Positions 9,550 through 17,731 are shown, numbered from the stretch's first letter. The stretch: 64,000 bases of DNA from JAYGED01 sp046582565 (GCA_046582565.1 JAYGED010000075.1:1-64000), one strand, 5' to 3'. Made by a program: numbers and translations. The notes: generated by a model not told the origin, from the letters alone.

Positions 9550-10074
9550 ATGAGCCAGCGCGCCATCGTTTCCATCTCCTGCGTCAGCCAAAGCGGCCTG
9601 TTGACCACGGTCACCGAAAGCCTGGCGGCGCAGGGCTGCAATCTGGCCGACACCACCTTCGCGGTTCTCTCGGGCAGCGCCGAGTTTACCACGGTCTGTG
9701 AAATGCCCGAGGGCATGGCCGAGGAAACCCTGGCGCTCGAACTTCACCGCCTGCCCGCCCTGGCCGGCGCCAAAGTCATCGTCAGCCCCTTCGATCCGGT
9801 GGTCAGCGAGGCGCGTGAGCAACGCATCACCCACCGCTTCGAATTCTCCGGGCCCGACAAGGCAGGCAAGATATTGCACCTCTCCCAGGTTATCAGCGAC
9901 GCCGGGGGAACGGTCATGCGGCTGAATTCTCAACGCTCAAGCCAGGACGGCGCGGCCTACAGCACCATCCGTATCGCGGTCATACTGTCTGAGGACGGCG
10001 CGGACGCGGCCTTGGATGCCATCGCCAAGGCCGCCCGCTCGCTTGGCCTGACCTACCAGGTCGACATTGTTTAA
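9550..10074 (+). CDS. Two-ACT-domain protein (GcvR-like regulator)
   Basis: A 174-residue cytoplasmic protein made of two ACT domains, about residues 3-78 and 92-170. The first opens with AIVSISCVSQSGLLTTVTE and the second with FEFSGPDKAGKILHLSQ, the usual small-molecule-sensing arrangement. The layout matches the glycine-cleavage repressor GcvR, which acts by protein contact and not by DNA binding, but no gcv genes are nearby, so the target is inferred only from family. The stop codon overlaps the convergent transporter gene's stop within the palindrome TTTAAA. Confidence 0.75.
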   Translation: MSQRAIVSISCVSQSGLLTTVTESLAAQGCNLADTTFAVLSGSAEFTTVCEMPEGMAEETLALELHRLPALAGAKVIVSPFDPVVSEAREQRITHRFEFSGPDKAGKILHLSQVISDAGGTVMRLNSQRSSQDGAAYSTIRIAVILSEDGADAALDAIAKAARSLGLTYQVDIV

Positions 10075-10940
10075 ATCGACCGCTTCGCCCTCGCCTGGCG
10101 ATTTCCAAAGATCACCCAGCCGCCGATGGCGGTAGCGACCACGGCGCCGCCCATAAGCGTGTAGTTGGTCGGCACCTCGTCCATGATAAGCCAGACCCAA
10201 AACGGGCTGGTGATCATCTCGACCAGGGAGAGCAGGGTTATTTCCGCCGCCGGCACATGGCGCGAAGCGTAGGTGTAGATGCTATGGGCGACGCCCGACA
10301 GCAGGAAGCCCCAGACCAGACAGATCAGGATATCGCGCAAGGCAACATCGACGCCGCTGGACATAATCCCGCCAACAGCCATCGAGATCAGCGCCCCCAG
10401 GGCGACCGCCGGCAGCATGTCGACATGGCGGCCATGGCGCAGGGCGACCACGAAGCTGGCAAACATGATGGCGGTTATCAGCGCCAATATGTTGCCGATC
10501 AGCACACCGCTGGCGAAGCCGTCGAACAGCATTAAAGCGATGCCGGCCATGGCTGTGATAATGGCGATCCAGGTTGCTCTGGAGACGATCTCACCGAGGA
10601 TTACCCAGGCGAAGATCGCCGTGAAAAACGGCACCGAGGACAAGGTAAACATGGTGTTGGCGACAGTCGTCAGGCTGAGCGACTGAAGAAAACATATACC
10701 GGCGACGCCCAACAACGGCCCAGCGATCAGGGCGCTTCGCCGGGAACGGCGCAGCTCGACGCGCCAGCGCCCCTTATGGCGCGCCAGGAACAGACTGATC
10801 ACCGCCACCGCCAGCCCGCCCGAACGATAGAAAGTCACCTGCCAGGCGCTCGCCTCGGCGATTTGACGGAAGATCAGCCCGTTGAAACTCAGCGCCACCG
10901 CCGACAATAAAATCAATATCACCGCGTTGCGATGACGCAA
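10071..10940 (-). CDS. DMT/EamA family transporter
   Basis: A 289-residue integral membrane protein with about ten transmembrane segments in two EamA halves (about 8-140 and 150-280), the drug/metabolite transporter fold. No substrate motif is visible; relatives export amino acids, nucleosides or other small metabolites. It overlaps the end of the convergent ACT-domain gene by four bases. Confidence 0.85.
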   Translation of the reverse strand: MRHRNAVILILLSAVALSFNGLIFRQIAEASAWQVTFYRSGGLAVAVISLFLARHKGRWRVELRRSRRSALIAGPLLGVAGICFLQSLSLTTVANTMFTLSSVPFFTAIFAWVILGEIVSRATWIAIITAMAGIALMLFDGFASGVLIGNILALITAIMFASFVVALRHGRHVDMLPAVALGALISMAVGGIMSSGVDVALRDILICLVWGFLLSGVAHSIYTYASRHVPAAEITLLSLVEMITSPFWVWLIMDEVPTNYTLMGGAVVATAIGGWVIFGNRQARAKRSI

Positions 10941-10975
10941 CGCCGTGGCGACAGGATTATGAGCAGCCAGCGCCG

Positions 10976-11650
10976 TTATCCACCAAGATGCCGGCCCCAG
11001 AATTCAAGCGTACGCACCCAGGACTGATCGGCGATGGCGGCGTCGTAAACATCGGGGCGCTCATGATTCAAGAAGGCGTGCTGACCGTCGTAGCGGAAGA
11101 TTTCGTAATCGCTGTCGGACTCCGCCAGCGACGCCTCTAGAGCATCAACGGCTGGCGGATTGCACCAGTCGTCCGTATTGGCAAAATGACCCTGGAAGGG
11201 GATGCTGATGTCCTTGGGATCGGCGGCCTCGACGGGCGGGATGCCGTAGAAACAGACCGCCGCGGCGATTTCGGGCACGCGTACGGCGCCGATGATGGTG
11301 ACCGCGCCGCCCAGGCAATAGCCGGTGAGCCCGACCTTGGCCCCGCCGCGGCCCAGATGCTGGGCAGCGCCCCGCACCATTTGATCGGTGGCGCCGAGGA
11401 AATCGAGGGAATTCATCTCGCGCGCGGCGCCGTCGAGGTCGTGGTATTCGATGGCCGTGCCGCTGTAGAGGTCGGGGGCCAGCACATTATAGCCCTCGCC
11501 AGCGAGCTTATCGCACATGCCCTTGATCTGGTCGATCAACCCCCACCATTCCTGAATGAGCACGACGCCCGGCGCCCCGGCCCCGCTCTCGGCAATATAG
11601 CCCGTGGCCTGGCCTCCATCGGGCTGCGCGAATGTAATGTCCTGTCCCAT
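10976..11650 (-). CDS. Dienelactone hydrolase family protein
   Basis: A 224-residue alpha/beta hydrolase. The DLH triad is visible: Cys112 in the nucleophile elbow GYCLGG, an Asp at 160 or 161 in NTDDWCNPP, and His191 in DGQHAFLNH. Glu34 in IQEWWG corresponds to the residue that gates the cysteine. Family enzymes hydrolyse dienelactones from ring cleavage or other esters. It ends a minus-strand series with two glyoxalase-like proteins and a cupin, but is separated from the cupin gene by two palindromes and so may have its own promoter. Confidence 0.9.
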   Translation of the reverse strand: MGQDITFAQPDGGQATGYIAESGAGAPGVVLIQEWWGLIDQIKGMCDKLAGEGYNVLAPDLYSGTAIEYHDLDGAAREMNSLDFLGATDQMVRGAAQHLGRGGAKVGLTGYCLGGAVTIIGAVRVPEIAAAVCFYGIPPVEAADPKDISIPFQGHFANTDDWCNPPAVDALEASLAESDSDYEIFRYDGQHAFLNHERPDVYDAAIADQSWVRTLEFWGRHLGG

Positions 11651-11689
11651 AATCGGCGTCTCCTGTTTAAAATATTCTTGGGGGCAGTT

Positions 11690-11751
11690 TAGATCAATAC
11701 CCGAAGGGACTGAACCCTAGTGGTTCAATCCCTTCGGGTAAAATTGATCTA
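11690..11751. repeat. Palindromic element 1 (long hairpin)
   Basis: Nearly the whole 62 bases fold back. AGATCAAT (11691-11698) pairs with ATTGATCT (11743-11750), ACCCGAAGGGA (11699-11709) with TCCCTTCGGGT (11729-11739), and TGAACC with GGTTCA around a short loop. No T tract follows on either strand, so an intergenic palindromic repeat is more likely than a terminator. Confidence 0.75.
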
Positions 11752-11764
11752 GCTTTTAAGAAGT

Positions 11765-11828
11765 TAGAGCATCTTTATCCGCCAGTTAAATCGCTGAAAG
11801 CGATTCTAACTGATCGGATGATGCTCTA
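11765..11828. repeat. Palindromic element 2, supplies the stop codon of the cupin gene
   Basis: Ends TAGAGCATC (11765-11773) and GATGCTCTA (11820-11828) are inverted copies. An inner stem pairs CAGTTAAATCGCT with AGCGATTCTAACTG around GAA, with one bulge. The terminal TAGAGCAT resembles the ends of RIME-like elements in Rhizobiales. The TAG stop of the minus-strand cupin gene is the outermost three bases. Confidence 0.7.
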
Positions 11829-12194
11829 GCCGTTTGGATCGGCCGTGGGATAGGCGATTTGTTTGCTCGTCGAGGGCGACTTCCCGGCCGGGCAGACCGC
11901 GTAGAAGAAGGTCGTTTTGGCGCCCGCCTCATAGACCAGAGCGGTGTCCTTGGGGATCCATATAACGTCGCCCGGCCCGACATCATAGGCGTCGTCGCCG
12001 ACACGGATAGTCAGCACCCCGTCGATCACGAACAAGACCTCGTCATACGTCACCGTCCATTCATTGGCGCAATCTTCGAAGGTGCCGATGCCGGCGCCGA
12101 GATTATCACTGAACGACGTGTTGACGAGACCGAGCACGGCGCCGCCGTTGCTCGCCGTGAAGGTCTGATCGGCCTTCCTGAAAAGCTTGACCAT
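11826..12194 (-). CDS. Cupin protein, EutQ-like
   Basis: A 122-residue single-domain cupin. The two barrel motifs are seen around residues 48-70 (YDEVLFVIDGVLTIRVG) and 73-85 (VGPGDVIWIPKDTALVYEAG), resembling EutQ and ureidoglycine-aminohydrolase-type cupins. The usual histidine metal ligands are largely missing, as in EutQ. It lies 11 bases downstream of the glyoxalase-like gene and is likely in the same transcript. Its last codons run into a palindromic repeat, which could have replaced an original C-terminus. Enzymatic role unknown. Confidence 0.78.
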   Translation of the reverse strand: MVKLFRKADQTFTASNGGAVLGLVNTSFSDNLGAGIGTFEDCANEWTVTYDEVLFVIDGVLTIRVGDDAYDVGPGDVIWIPKDTALVYEAGAKTTFFYAVCPAGKSPSTSKQIAYPTADPNG

Positions 12195-12205
12195 ATGCTG
12201 ATTCC

Positions 12206-13069
12206 TTATTGTGTGAATTCGATGATCGCACCTTCCGCCTGGTCCGGGGCGATCCAGGGATTTCCGCCCGGGCCGGTGTTGAAGGGGACGCCGTTGGCCG
12301 CCAGCAGATCAGCCAGAGCCTGCCTGTCATCGAGAGCGAAGGTGACCGCCGCAACCCAGGGCAGAGAGGGCGGCGCGACACCCGGATAGCACATTCCCAG
12401 AGCCGCCTCGTCGAGCAGGCTGATCGACCCGGCGGCGAGATCGAAGCGCACCCCGCCGTCTTGATCGTCGCCGTCCTTGCCGCACAGAGCCGCAAAACGC
12501 GCCCGCGATTGATCGAGATCGCCGACACAGATTGTCACGCCCTCAAGCCCGGTGACGCCGTTGGCATGTTCCATCAGGTCCGGCTGCCACAACACGTCGC
12601 GGCTGCGGTGCTCGATAAGGAAACAATCACCCTCGGGCAGTGCCGTCTCGTCGATCTGGTAAATCCGAAAGCGCCCCTCGCGCACATCACCGTGCTTGGC
12701 CCCGTAGGGCACATCGCGCACCAGATCATAGGGCTCAGCGACACCCGCCATGCGCTCGCGCAAGGCGGCCGCTTCGGCGTCGCCATCCTCACAGCCCAGG
12801 GCGATGATATGAAGCCCGGCATACTTCTCCAGGCGCGCCGCCACCATGGGATGGGGCAGGTTCGGGTCGGTCACGCCGATCAGCTCGTAATAGCCGCGCT
12901 TGAGCATGATGCAGTAGTTGCCCGAGCCCCAGGGGCCGGTCTCGCCATGGGGCGGCACCGGCCCTTGATGGGTGCTCTTGGCCGTCAAGGTGAAGCCGAG
13001 ACGCGCATAGATGTCACGGCCGTGATCAAGGTCATGGGTCGCCAGCCCGAGATGGTCGAGATCAATCAT
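12206..13069 (-). CDS. VOC superfamily protein (Glyoxalase_3-like)
   Basis: A 287-residue protein with two betaalphabetabetabeta modules, one from DHLGLATHDL at residues 4-13 and the second from about 170 (LEGVTICVGDLDQSRARF). Such proteins bind a divalent metal and act as dioxygenases, isomerases or lyases. The N-terminal half resembles the Glyoxalase_3 family often annotated simply as VOC protein. It is 12 bases downstream of yqgE. Substrate unknown. Confidence 0.8.
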   Translation of the reverse strand: MIDLDHLGLATHDLDHGRDIYARLGFTLTAKSTHQGPVPPHGETGPWGSGNYCIMLKRGYYELIGVTDPNLPHPMVAARLEKYAGLHIIALGCEDGDAEAAALRERMAGVAEPYDLVRDVPYGAKHGDVREGRFRIYQIDETALPEGDCFLIEHRSRDVLWQPDLMEHANGVTGLEGVTICVGDLDQSRARFAALCGKDGDDQDGGVRFDLAAGSISLLDEAALGMCYPGVAPPSLPWVAAVTFALDDRQALADLLAANGVPFNTGPGGNPWIAPDQAEGAIIEFTQ

Positions 13070-13081
13070 GAAGTCTATCCA

Positions 13082-13699
13082 TCAGAGATTGATTTCCAAG
13101 AGTTCCAGGGAGCGGCGCCATTTGGTCCCGTCGTCGCTGTCGAATACGAGATCCTCGTCGGCCTTTACCGCGATCCAGTCATCGCGCTTGAGTTCATGCT
13201 CGAGCTGGCCCGGCGCCCAGCCCGCATAGCCAAACAGCAGCAGGCTGCGCCTGGGCCCTTCGCCGGCGGCAATGGCGCGCATCAACTCTATGCTCCTGGA
13301 AAGCTCAAACTCTCCAGCCCCACTTAAAGAATCGTCGGCATGAAGGATGAATCCCCGTCCCGTATCGACCGGCCCGCCGCTATAGACTCTGATCGGAATA
13401 TCGGCCAAATCGCCGTCGATCTCCGGCTCAAGGCCAAGACCTTTGAAGATGCTGGCGAACGGCAGAATGCCCATGGGAATGTTCACCACCACGCCCATGG
13501 CGCCGGTCTCGTCATGCTGCAGCATGTAGATCACCGAGCGGGCAAAATAACCTGACGGCATGCTGGGCGCCGCGACCAGGAGCTTGCCCTTGAGGGTCTC
13601 AGTCTGGATGAGAGATTGGGCCTGGACGGCAACCGAGACAACCAGCGCAAAGGCCAGGGCAAAAGCCGCCCAGGCCGTTCTATGAAGCCGCCCCGTCAC
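13082..13699 (-). CDS. yqgE: YqgE/AlgH family protein with an N-terminal signal-like segment
   Basis: A 205-residue member of the YqgE/AlgH (DUF179) family, recognised from GKLLVAAPSMPSGYFARSVI, the GAMGVVVN stretch, YSGGPVDTGRGFILH and FGYAGWAPGQLE. The GTG at 13699 is chosen because it forms a GTGA overlap with the stop of the upstream glyoxalase gene. An in-frame ATG at 13729 would lie deep inside that gene. Before the domain lies a basic hydrophobic stretch (RLHRTAWAAFALAFALVVS) ending VQAQ, which reads as a Sec signal peptide or anchor. YqgE proteins are normally cytoplasmic, so export is unusual. Function is not established for the family. Confidence 0.87.
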   Translation of the reverse strand: MTGRLHRTAWAAFALAFALVVSVAVQAQSLIQTETLKGKLLVAAPSMPSGYFARSVIYMLQHDETGAMGVVVNIPMGILPFASIFKGLGLEPEIDGDLADIPIRVYSGGPVDTGRGFILHADDSLSGAGEFELSRSIELMRAIAAGEGPRRSLLLFGYAGWAPGQLEHELKRDDWIAVKADEDLVFDSDDGTKWRRSLELLEINL

Positions 13700-14115
13700 C
13701 ACTCGCCCGTATTGCCCATCGACGCCCAAGGCTCCTGGATCGGCATTGCATCGCCATTCTGCAACAGCTCCACAGAGATATTATCGGGCGAGCGAATGAA
13801 GGCCATGCAGCCGTCACGCGGCGGACGGTTGATGGTGACACCGGCGTCCATGAGCTTTTGGCAGGTCTCATAGATATCGTCGACTCCATAGGCGAGATGG
13901 CCGAAGTTGCGGCCGCCCTTGTAGTCTTCCGGATCGTAATTGTAGGTCAGCTCCACCTGAGCATCCTCGTCGCCGGGCGCGGCCAGCATAACAAGGGTGA
14001 AGCGGCCCTTGGGGCTGTCATAGCGACTGACCTCATGGAGTCCGAGCTTGTTGCAAAAGAAATCCATCGAATCATCGAGAGAGGTCACGCGGACCATGGT
14101 GTGCAGGTACTTCAT
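13696..14115 (-). CDS. gloA: Lactoylglutathione lyase (glyoxalase I) family protein
   Basis: A 139-residue VOC protein of glyoxalase I size. The four metal ligands fit His5 (KYLHTMVRV), Glu55 (AQVELTYNYD), His73 (NFGHLAYGVDD) and Glu116 (ISVELLQ). It would convert the methylglyoxal-glutathione hemithioacetal to S-lactoylglutathione. It heads the minus-strand series that continues with yqgE, a VOC protein, a cupin and a dienelactone hydrolase. The 234 bases upstream to the divergent PAS-like gene hold a GC-rich tract (about 14160-14182) and presumably both promoters, but no convincing -35/-10 pair was found. Confidence 0.88.
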   Translation of the reverse strand: MKYLHTMVRVTSLDDSMDFFCNKLGLHEVSRYDSPKGRFTLVMLAAPGDEDAQVELTYNYDPEDYKGGRNFGHLAYGVDDIYETCQKLMDAGVTINRPPRDGCMAFIRSPDNISVELLQNGDAMPIQEPWASMGNTGEW

Positions 14116-14349
14116 GGAAATCGGTCTCCATCCGGTTAAAAGTCATTGAATCAATTACCAGCGCGCCGCCGCCGCCGCGCGCAACAATCATATTATGTCG
14201 CAAGCATGGAACCCATACAATTGCCTTGGCGGGCAATCGCTCCTGGCATGGCCATTTATCCACGTTTCTTTAATCTTTGCATGTGATCCTCACGACTAAA
14301 TTTATACGATGGGGAAAATTCTCGAGTTCAACGGGATAAGATAAAATTC

Positions 14350-14880
14350 ATGGCCTACGAGCCAAGCAAAGACAAGTCAGTCGAGACATCACCGAGATAC
14401 CAGCCAGATCGTGAGCGTCGAGCAACCCTGCGCGCCTTAAAAACCTGGACAACCGCCCAGCACGAAGATGAGATTCCCGATCTTGCCAGCTTGACGGGAA
14501 AGCCGAGCCTGGAGGAAGAACAGAAGGTCTTAACGGAAAACCAGTTTCTCATTTTATTCGAGCCCTATACGTCGAATTCGGTAGTTATTTTCTACGGTAG
14601 CGAACTGCCGAACATGCTGGAGCAGCGCAATCTGGGAAATGACCTGCAACAGACCTTGCCCTCCTGCTTGAGAGATTTGTTCCACGAGGCTTGCAGGGAA
14701 GCGGTCGAAAAGGGCGACGTCGTCTATCGCGACGGGAGTATCTACACGCCTTCCGGCGCCGACGTGCTTTACCGCAGCATCTTCATGCCGTTACGGTCGG
14801 ATAACTTTTCCAACCGCATATACATCTTCGGTTCATTCAGCAATCAGGACGGCGGCACGGCGCTCCTCGCCGCCGCCTGA
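14350..14880 (+). CDS. PAS-domain-like protein of unknown function
   Basis: A 176-residue protein. A charged N-terminal region (residues 1-60) leads to a PAS_5-like domain (about 62-168) with FLILFEPYTSNSVVIFYG and DVLYRSIFMPLRSD. Single-domain proteins of this kind are frequent in Rhodospirillales and are thought to be sensory or regulatory adaptors; no output domain is present. The gene stands alone, 97 bases from the next gene. Assignment is by resemblance and is tentative. Confidence 0.6.
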   Translation: MAYEPSKDKSVETSPRYQPDRERRATLRALKTWTTAQHEDEIPDLASLTGKPSLEEEQKVLTENQFLILFEPYTSNSVVIFYGSELPNMLEQRNLGNDLQQTLPSCLRDLFHEACREAVEKGDVVYRDGSIYTPSGADVLYRSIFMPLRSDNFSNRIYIFGSFSNQDGGTALLAAA

Positions 14881-14977
14881 ATCGAGCGTCAAGCCGGGCC
14901 GGGAGAGGCACGTCTTGTAAAAGTAATTTGTAGACGCGTCTTGTTGACGCGGTGAAATCCAGCGTTAGGGTACGACC

Positions 14978-15595
14978 ATGCCTGTCCGTAGACTGCTCAT
15001 AATGGTGATTGTTGCCGCCCTGCTCGGCGTAACCGGGAGTGCTCGCGCCACGGTCAATGACGCCGCGCTTTTCATCAACCAGCTCGGCAATCAGGCTATT
15101 ACCGCCCTACGCGCGACCGACCTCACTCTCAGTCAGCGCGAGGCCAAATTCCGTAGCCTGTTATCGCAGGGTTTCGATCTCCGCTTCATCGGCCGGTTCG
15201 TGCTGGGGCGCTATTGGCGCCGCGCGACGCCCGAACAGCAAAATGACTATATCGCCCTGTACGGTGAATTTTTGTTACAGACTTATGCGTCGCGCCTGGG
15301 CGGCTATTCGGGCGAGACCATGACGGTTACCGGCGCGCGCCAGGCGAGCGAGAAGGAAATCGTTGTCAGCACCACGCTTGATCGGCCGGGTGGCCTGGAC
15401 ATCAACGCCGACTGGCGGGTGCGGGTGATCGAGGGGCGATATCGCATCATCGATGTCGCGGTTGAAGGCATCAGCATGGCGTTCACCCAGCGTTCGGATT
15501 TCGCCGCGGTGATAAAGCGCGACGGAATCGAGGGTTTACTGACCATTCTGCGCGCCCGCACCACCAAGATTTCAGCAACAGCATCGATTAACTGA
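14978..15595 (+). CDS. mlaC: MlaC/Ttg2D family periplasmic phospholipid-binding protein
   Basis: A 205-residue protein with an N-terminal signal peptide (RRLLIMVIVAALLGVTG, cleaved near ARA). The MlaC fold is recognised from FRSLLSQGFDLRFIGRFVLG and the Tyr-rich segment YIALYGEFLLQTYASRLGGY. MlaC ferries phospholipid between the outer-membrane MlaA and an inner-membrane MCE transporter, or hopanoid-related lipids in the HpnM branch. The same-strand neighbours are a Sel1-repeat protein (13 bases away) and an MlaA homologue, supporting a lipid-asymmetry role. The MlaFEDB transporter is not in the window. Confidence 0.87.
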   Translation: MPVRRLLIMVIVAALLGVTGSARATVNDAALFINQLGNQAITALRATDLTLSQREAKFRSLLSQGFDLRFIGRFVLGRYWRRATPEQQNDYIALYGEFLLQTYASRLGGYSGETMTVTGARQASEKEIVVSTTLDRPGGLDINADWRVRVIEGRYRIIDVAVEGISMAFTQRSDFAAVIKRDGIEGLLTILRARTTKISATASIN

Positions 15596-15608
15596 GCGGG
15601 AATACAAT

Positions 15609-16466
15609 ATGAGCCTATTTGGCAACCGCCGCCGCAAGGCGACAAAGAAAAGACAAACCAGATCCGGCGCAGCGCCCCTCCTCGGCCTGCTGGCCGTTAT
15701 GGCGATCAGCCTTGCGGCATCGCCACTCAGAGCCGGTTTTGAAGAAGGCTGGGAAGCCTATCAGCGGGGCGACTTCATGACCGCGGTCAGCGAGTGGAAG
15801 CAGCTCGCCATGGCCGGCGACGCGCGCGCTCAATTCAATCTCGGCGTACTGTTCGATCAAGGCAAGGGTGTCCCCTTAAACCAAATCACCGCGGTGCATT
15901 GGTGGCGTAAGGCGGCGGAAGGGGGTTTTGCTTCCGCCCAGCATAACCTAGCCAACAGCCTGATCGCCGGCGACGGCGTTGCCCAGGACTACGGCGCCGC
16001 TATCGATTGGCTCAAACAGGCATCGAACCTGGGGCTCTCCCGCTCGAAATACACCCTGGGCAAGATGTACGCCTACGGGCTGGGAGTCGAAGCCGATAAA
16101 ACCCAATCCATGCGCTGGATTGTCGAGGCGGCCGAGGCGGGCAATCTCGCTGCTCAATACAACGCCGCCAAGATGTACCGTGACGGCGACGGAGTCGCTC
16201 AGAATTATACAGAGGCGGTTAAATGGTATCGCCTGGCCGCCAATGCCGGCTACAGCAAAGCGCAAGCCGGGTTGGCTAAGCGCTACGCCGCGGGCGAGGG
16301 CGTCGAGAAGGACTTGGTGCAGGCGCTCATGTGGACGACACTGGCCGCCAATCAGGGACTCGGGCGCGCCATCACCACGCGCGAGGATTTGCTCACCACC
16401 ATGAGCGTCGATGATATCGCCGCCGCCGACGGGCTGGTTAAAGATTGGACCGCTCCGGCGGACTGA
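15609..16466 (+). CDS. Exported Sel1-like repeat protein
   Basis: A 285-residue protein. A basic N-terminus and a hydrophobic core (LLGLLAVMAISLAASP) form a signal peptide, then about six Sel1-like helical repeats follow from residue 38 to 265, for example AQFNLGVLFDQGKGVPLN, AQHNLANSLIAGDGVAQD and AQYNAAKMYRDGDGVAQN. Such repeats form a superhelical scaffold for protein contacts. Its position between MlaC-like and MlaA-like genes suggests it assists that envelope system; this is inference. Confidence 0.88.
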   Translation: MSLFGNRRRKATKKRQTRSGAAPLLGLLAVMAISLAASPLRAGFEEGWEAYQRGDFMTAVSEWKQLAMAGDARAQFNLGVLFDQGKGVPLNQITAVHWWRKAAEGGFASAQHNLANSLIAGDGVAQDYGAAIDWLKQASNLGLSRSKYTLGKMYAYGLGVEADKTQSMRWIVEAAEAGNLAAQYNAAKMYRDGDGVAQNYTEAVKWYRLAANAGYSKAQAGLAKRYAAGEGVEKDLVQALMWTTLAANQGLGRAITTREDLLTTMSVDDIAAADGLVKDWTAPAD

Positions 16467-16510
16467 ACCCTGTTATAACCGGGCGGCGTTAAAGAGGGGG
16501 AAGCCAGGCG

Positions 16511-17731
16511 ATGAGAATGCGCAAGAGACCGATGATCATCGGGGTGGTGCTGCTGTTCGTCTTTGCGCTCACCTCTGCCACGATTGGCGCCCGGGCGGCC
16601 GTGCCGCCGAGCATCGCTGCCGAGCTGCAACGGGTGGCGAGTGAAATTCAGTTTCTGTTCCAGAACGAGATCGCCCTGGCCAACGGCATGACCGACCCGG
16701 CCATGGCCGACATTCTGGTGCGCCGCGCCAGCGACCGCGCCGGCGACGCCATCAGCGCCGCCGTGGTCGGTGCGGTGGCGCGCTCACCTGCCGATCACAG
16801 CGATATCGTCGCCCTGGCCGGCGCCGTTGCACCGATGTTCCGTGACCGCATCGCTGCCGGCATCGCCCGCGCCTTTCCCGGCTTCGCAACCGGCTATCAG
16901 CCCGTCGTCATTTCTTATCCGACGACGATTTATGACCCGACCACAAGTTACGGTCTGGCGACGACCTATACCCCACCGGCGACGCAGACAGCGTTCAACT
17001 ATGCACCACCACCGCCCGCGCCCGCTTCCCTAAGCGGCGATCCCATGGATGTCTATTTCGACGACGGCGCCATGGACGAAATCTACGATCCTCTGGAATC
17101 ATTCAACCGCTTCATTCTCTGGTTCAACGATCAGATCGACAGCTTCATCTTCAAGCCCATCGCCATGGTCTATGGCTTTGTGACGCCGGATGTCGCCAAG
17201 CGGGCCATCGCCCGGGGCTTCGACAATCTCGGCGCCCCGGCGCGCTTCGCCAACGATCTCCTGCAGGGCGAATTCAGAGACGCCGGCACTACCGGCGCCC
17301 GCTTTCTAATCAACTCGTCCGTCGGTATCGCCGGCCTGATCGATGTCGCCGAAAATTTCGGCCATGAAGCCCACACAGCGGATTTCGGCCAGACCCTGTA
17401 TGTCTACGGAGTCGGCCCCGGCCCCTATCTGGTGATCCCGCTCCTCGGGCCGACGACCCTACGCGACGGCTTCGGCCAGATCGTCGATACCGCATTCGTT
17501 CCGTTCAATTACATGTTTAGTGAGATACCGGTGAATCTAGCGCTCGCTGGTGCTGAGGGCATCGTGGTGCGCGAATCCTTCATCGAACCGCTCGACGACC
17601 TCAGGGCCAATTCCATCGACTTTTACTCCGCCCTGCGCGGCGCTTTTTTCCAGGACCGCACCGCCGATTTGCAGCGCGGCGCCGCGGCGGAATCGGCCAT
17701 GTTCGACGACGCTTTCGCCGCGTTTGAATAG
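16511..17731 (+). CDS. mlaA: MlaA (VacJ) family protein with N-terminal extension, no lipobox
   Basis: A 406-residue protein. Residues 1-29 look like a signal peptide (MIIGVVLLFVFALTSA, cleaved near ARA). A helical region (30-120) and a Tyr/Pro/Thr-rich linker (120-175) follow, then the MlaA domain (about 190-385) with DPLESFNRFILWFNDQID, NDLLQGEF, FLINSSVGIAGLIDVAE and LGPTTLRDGFG. MlaA sits in the outer membrane and removes misplaced phospholipids toward MlaC. Family members are normally lipoproteins of about 250 residues; this one has no cysteine at all, so it cannot be lipidated. ATG at 16511 follows an AGAGGGGG site. Confidence 0.88.
   Translation: MRMRKRPMIIGVVLLFVFALTSATIGARAAVPPSIAAELQRVASEIQFLFQNEIALANGMTDPAMADILVRRASDRAGDAISAAVVGAVARSPADHSDIVALAGAVAPMFRDRIAAGIARAFPGFATGYQPVVISYPTTIYDPTTSYGLATTYTPPATQTAFNYAPPPPAPASLSGDPMDVYFDDGAMDEIYDPLESFNRFILWFNDQIDSFIFKPIAMVYGFVTPDVAKRAIARGFDNLGAPARFANDLLQGEFRDAGTTGARFLINSSVGIAGLIDVAENFGHEAHTADFGQTLYVYGVGPGPYLVIPLLGPTTLRDGFGQIVDTAFVPFNYMFSEIPVNLALAGAEGIVVRESFIEPLDDLRANSIDFYSALRGAFFQDRTADLQRGAAAESAMFDDAFAAFE

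Noticed and set aside
12209..13327. Plus-strand open frame of 372 codons opposite the VOC protein and yqgE
   Set aside because: It spans two convincing minus-strand genes and shows no family resemblance.
14160..14182. GC-only stretch upstream of gloA as a regulatory hairpin
   Set aside because: It is a simple CCG-type run that gives weak symmetry only, without T tract or operator features.
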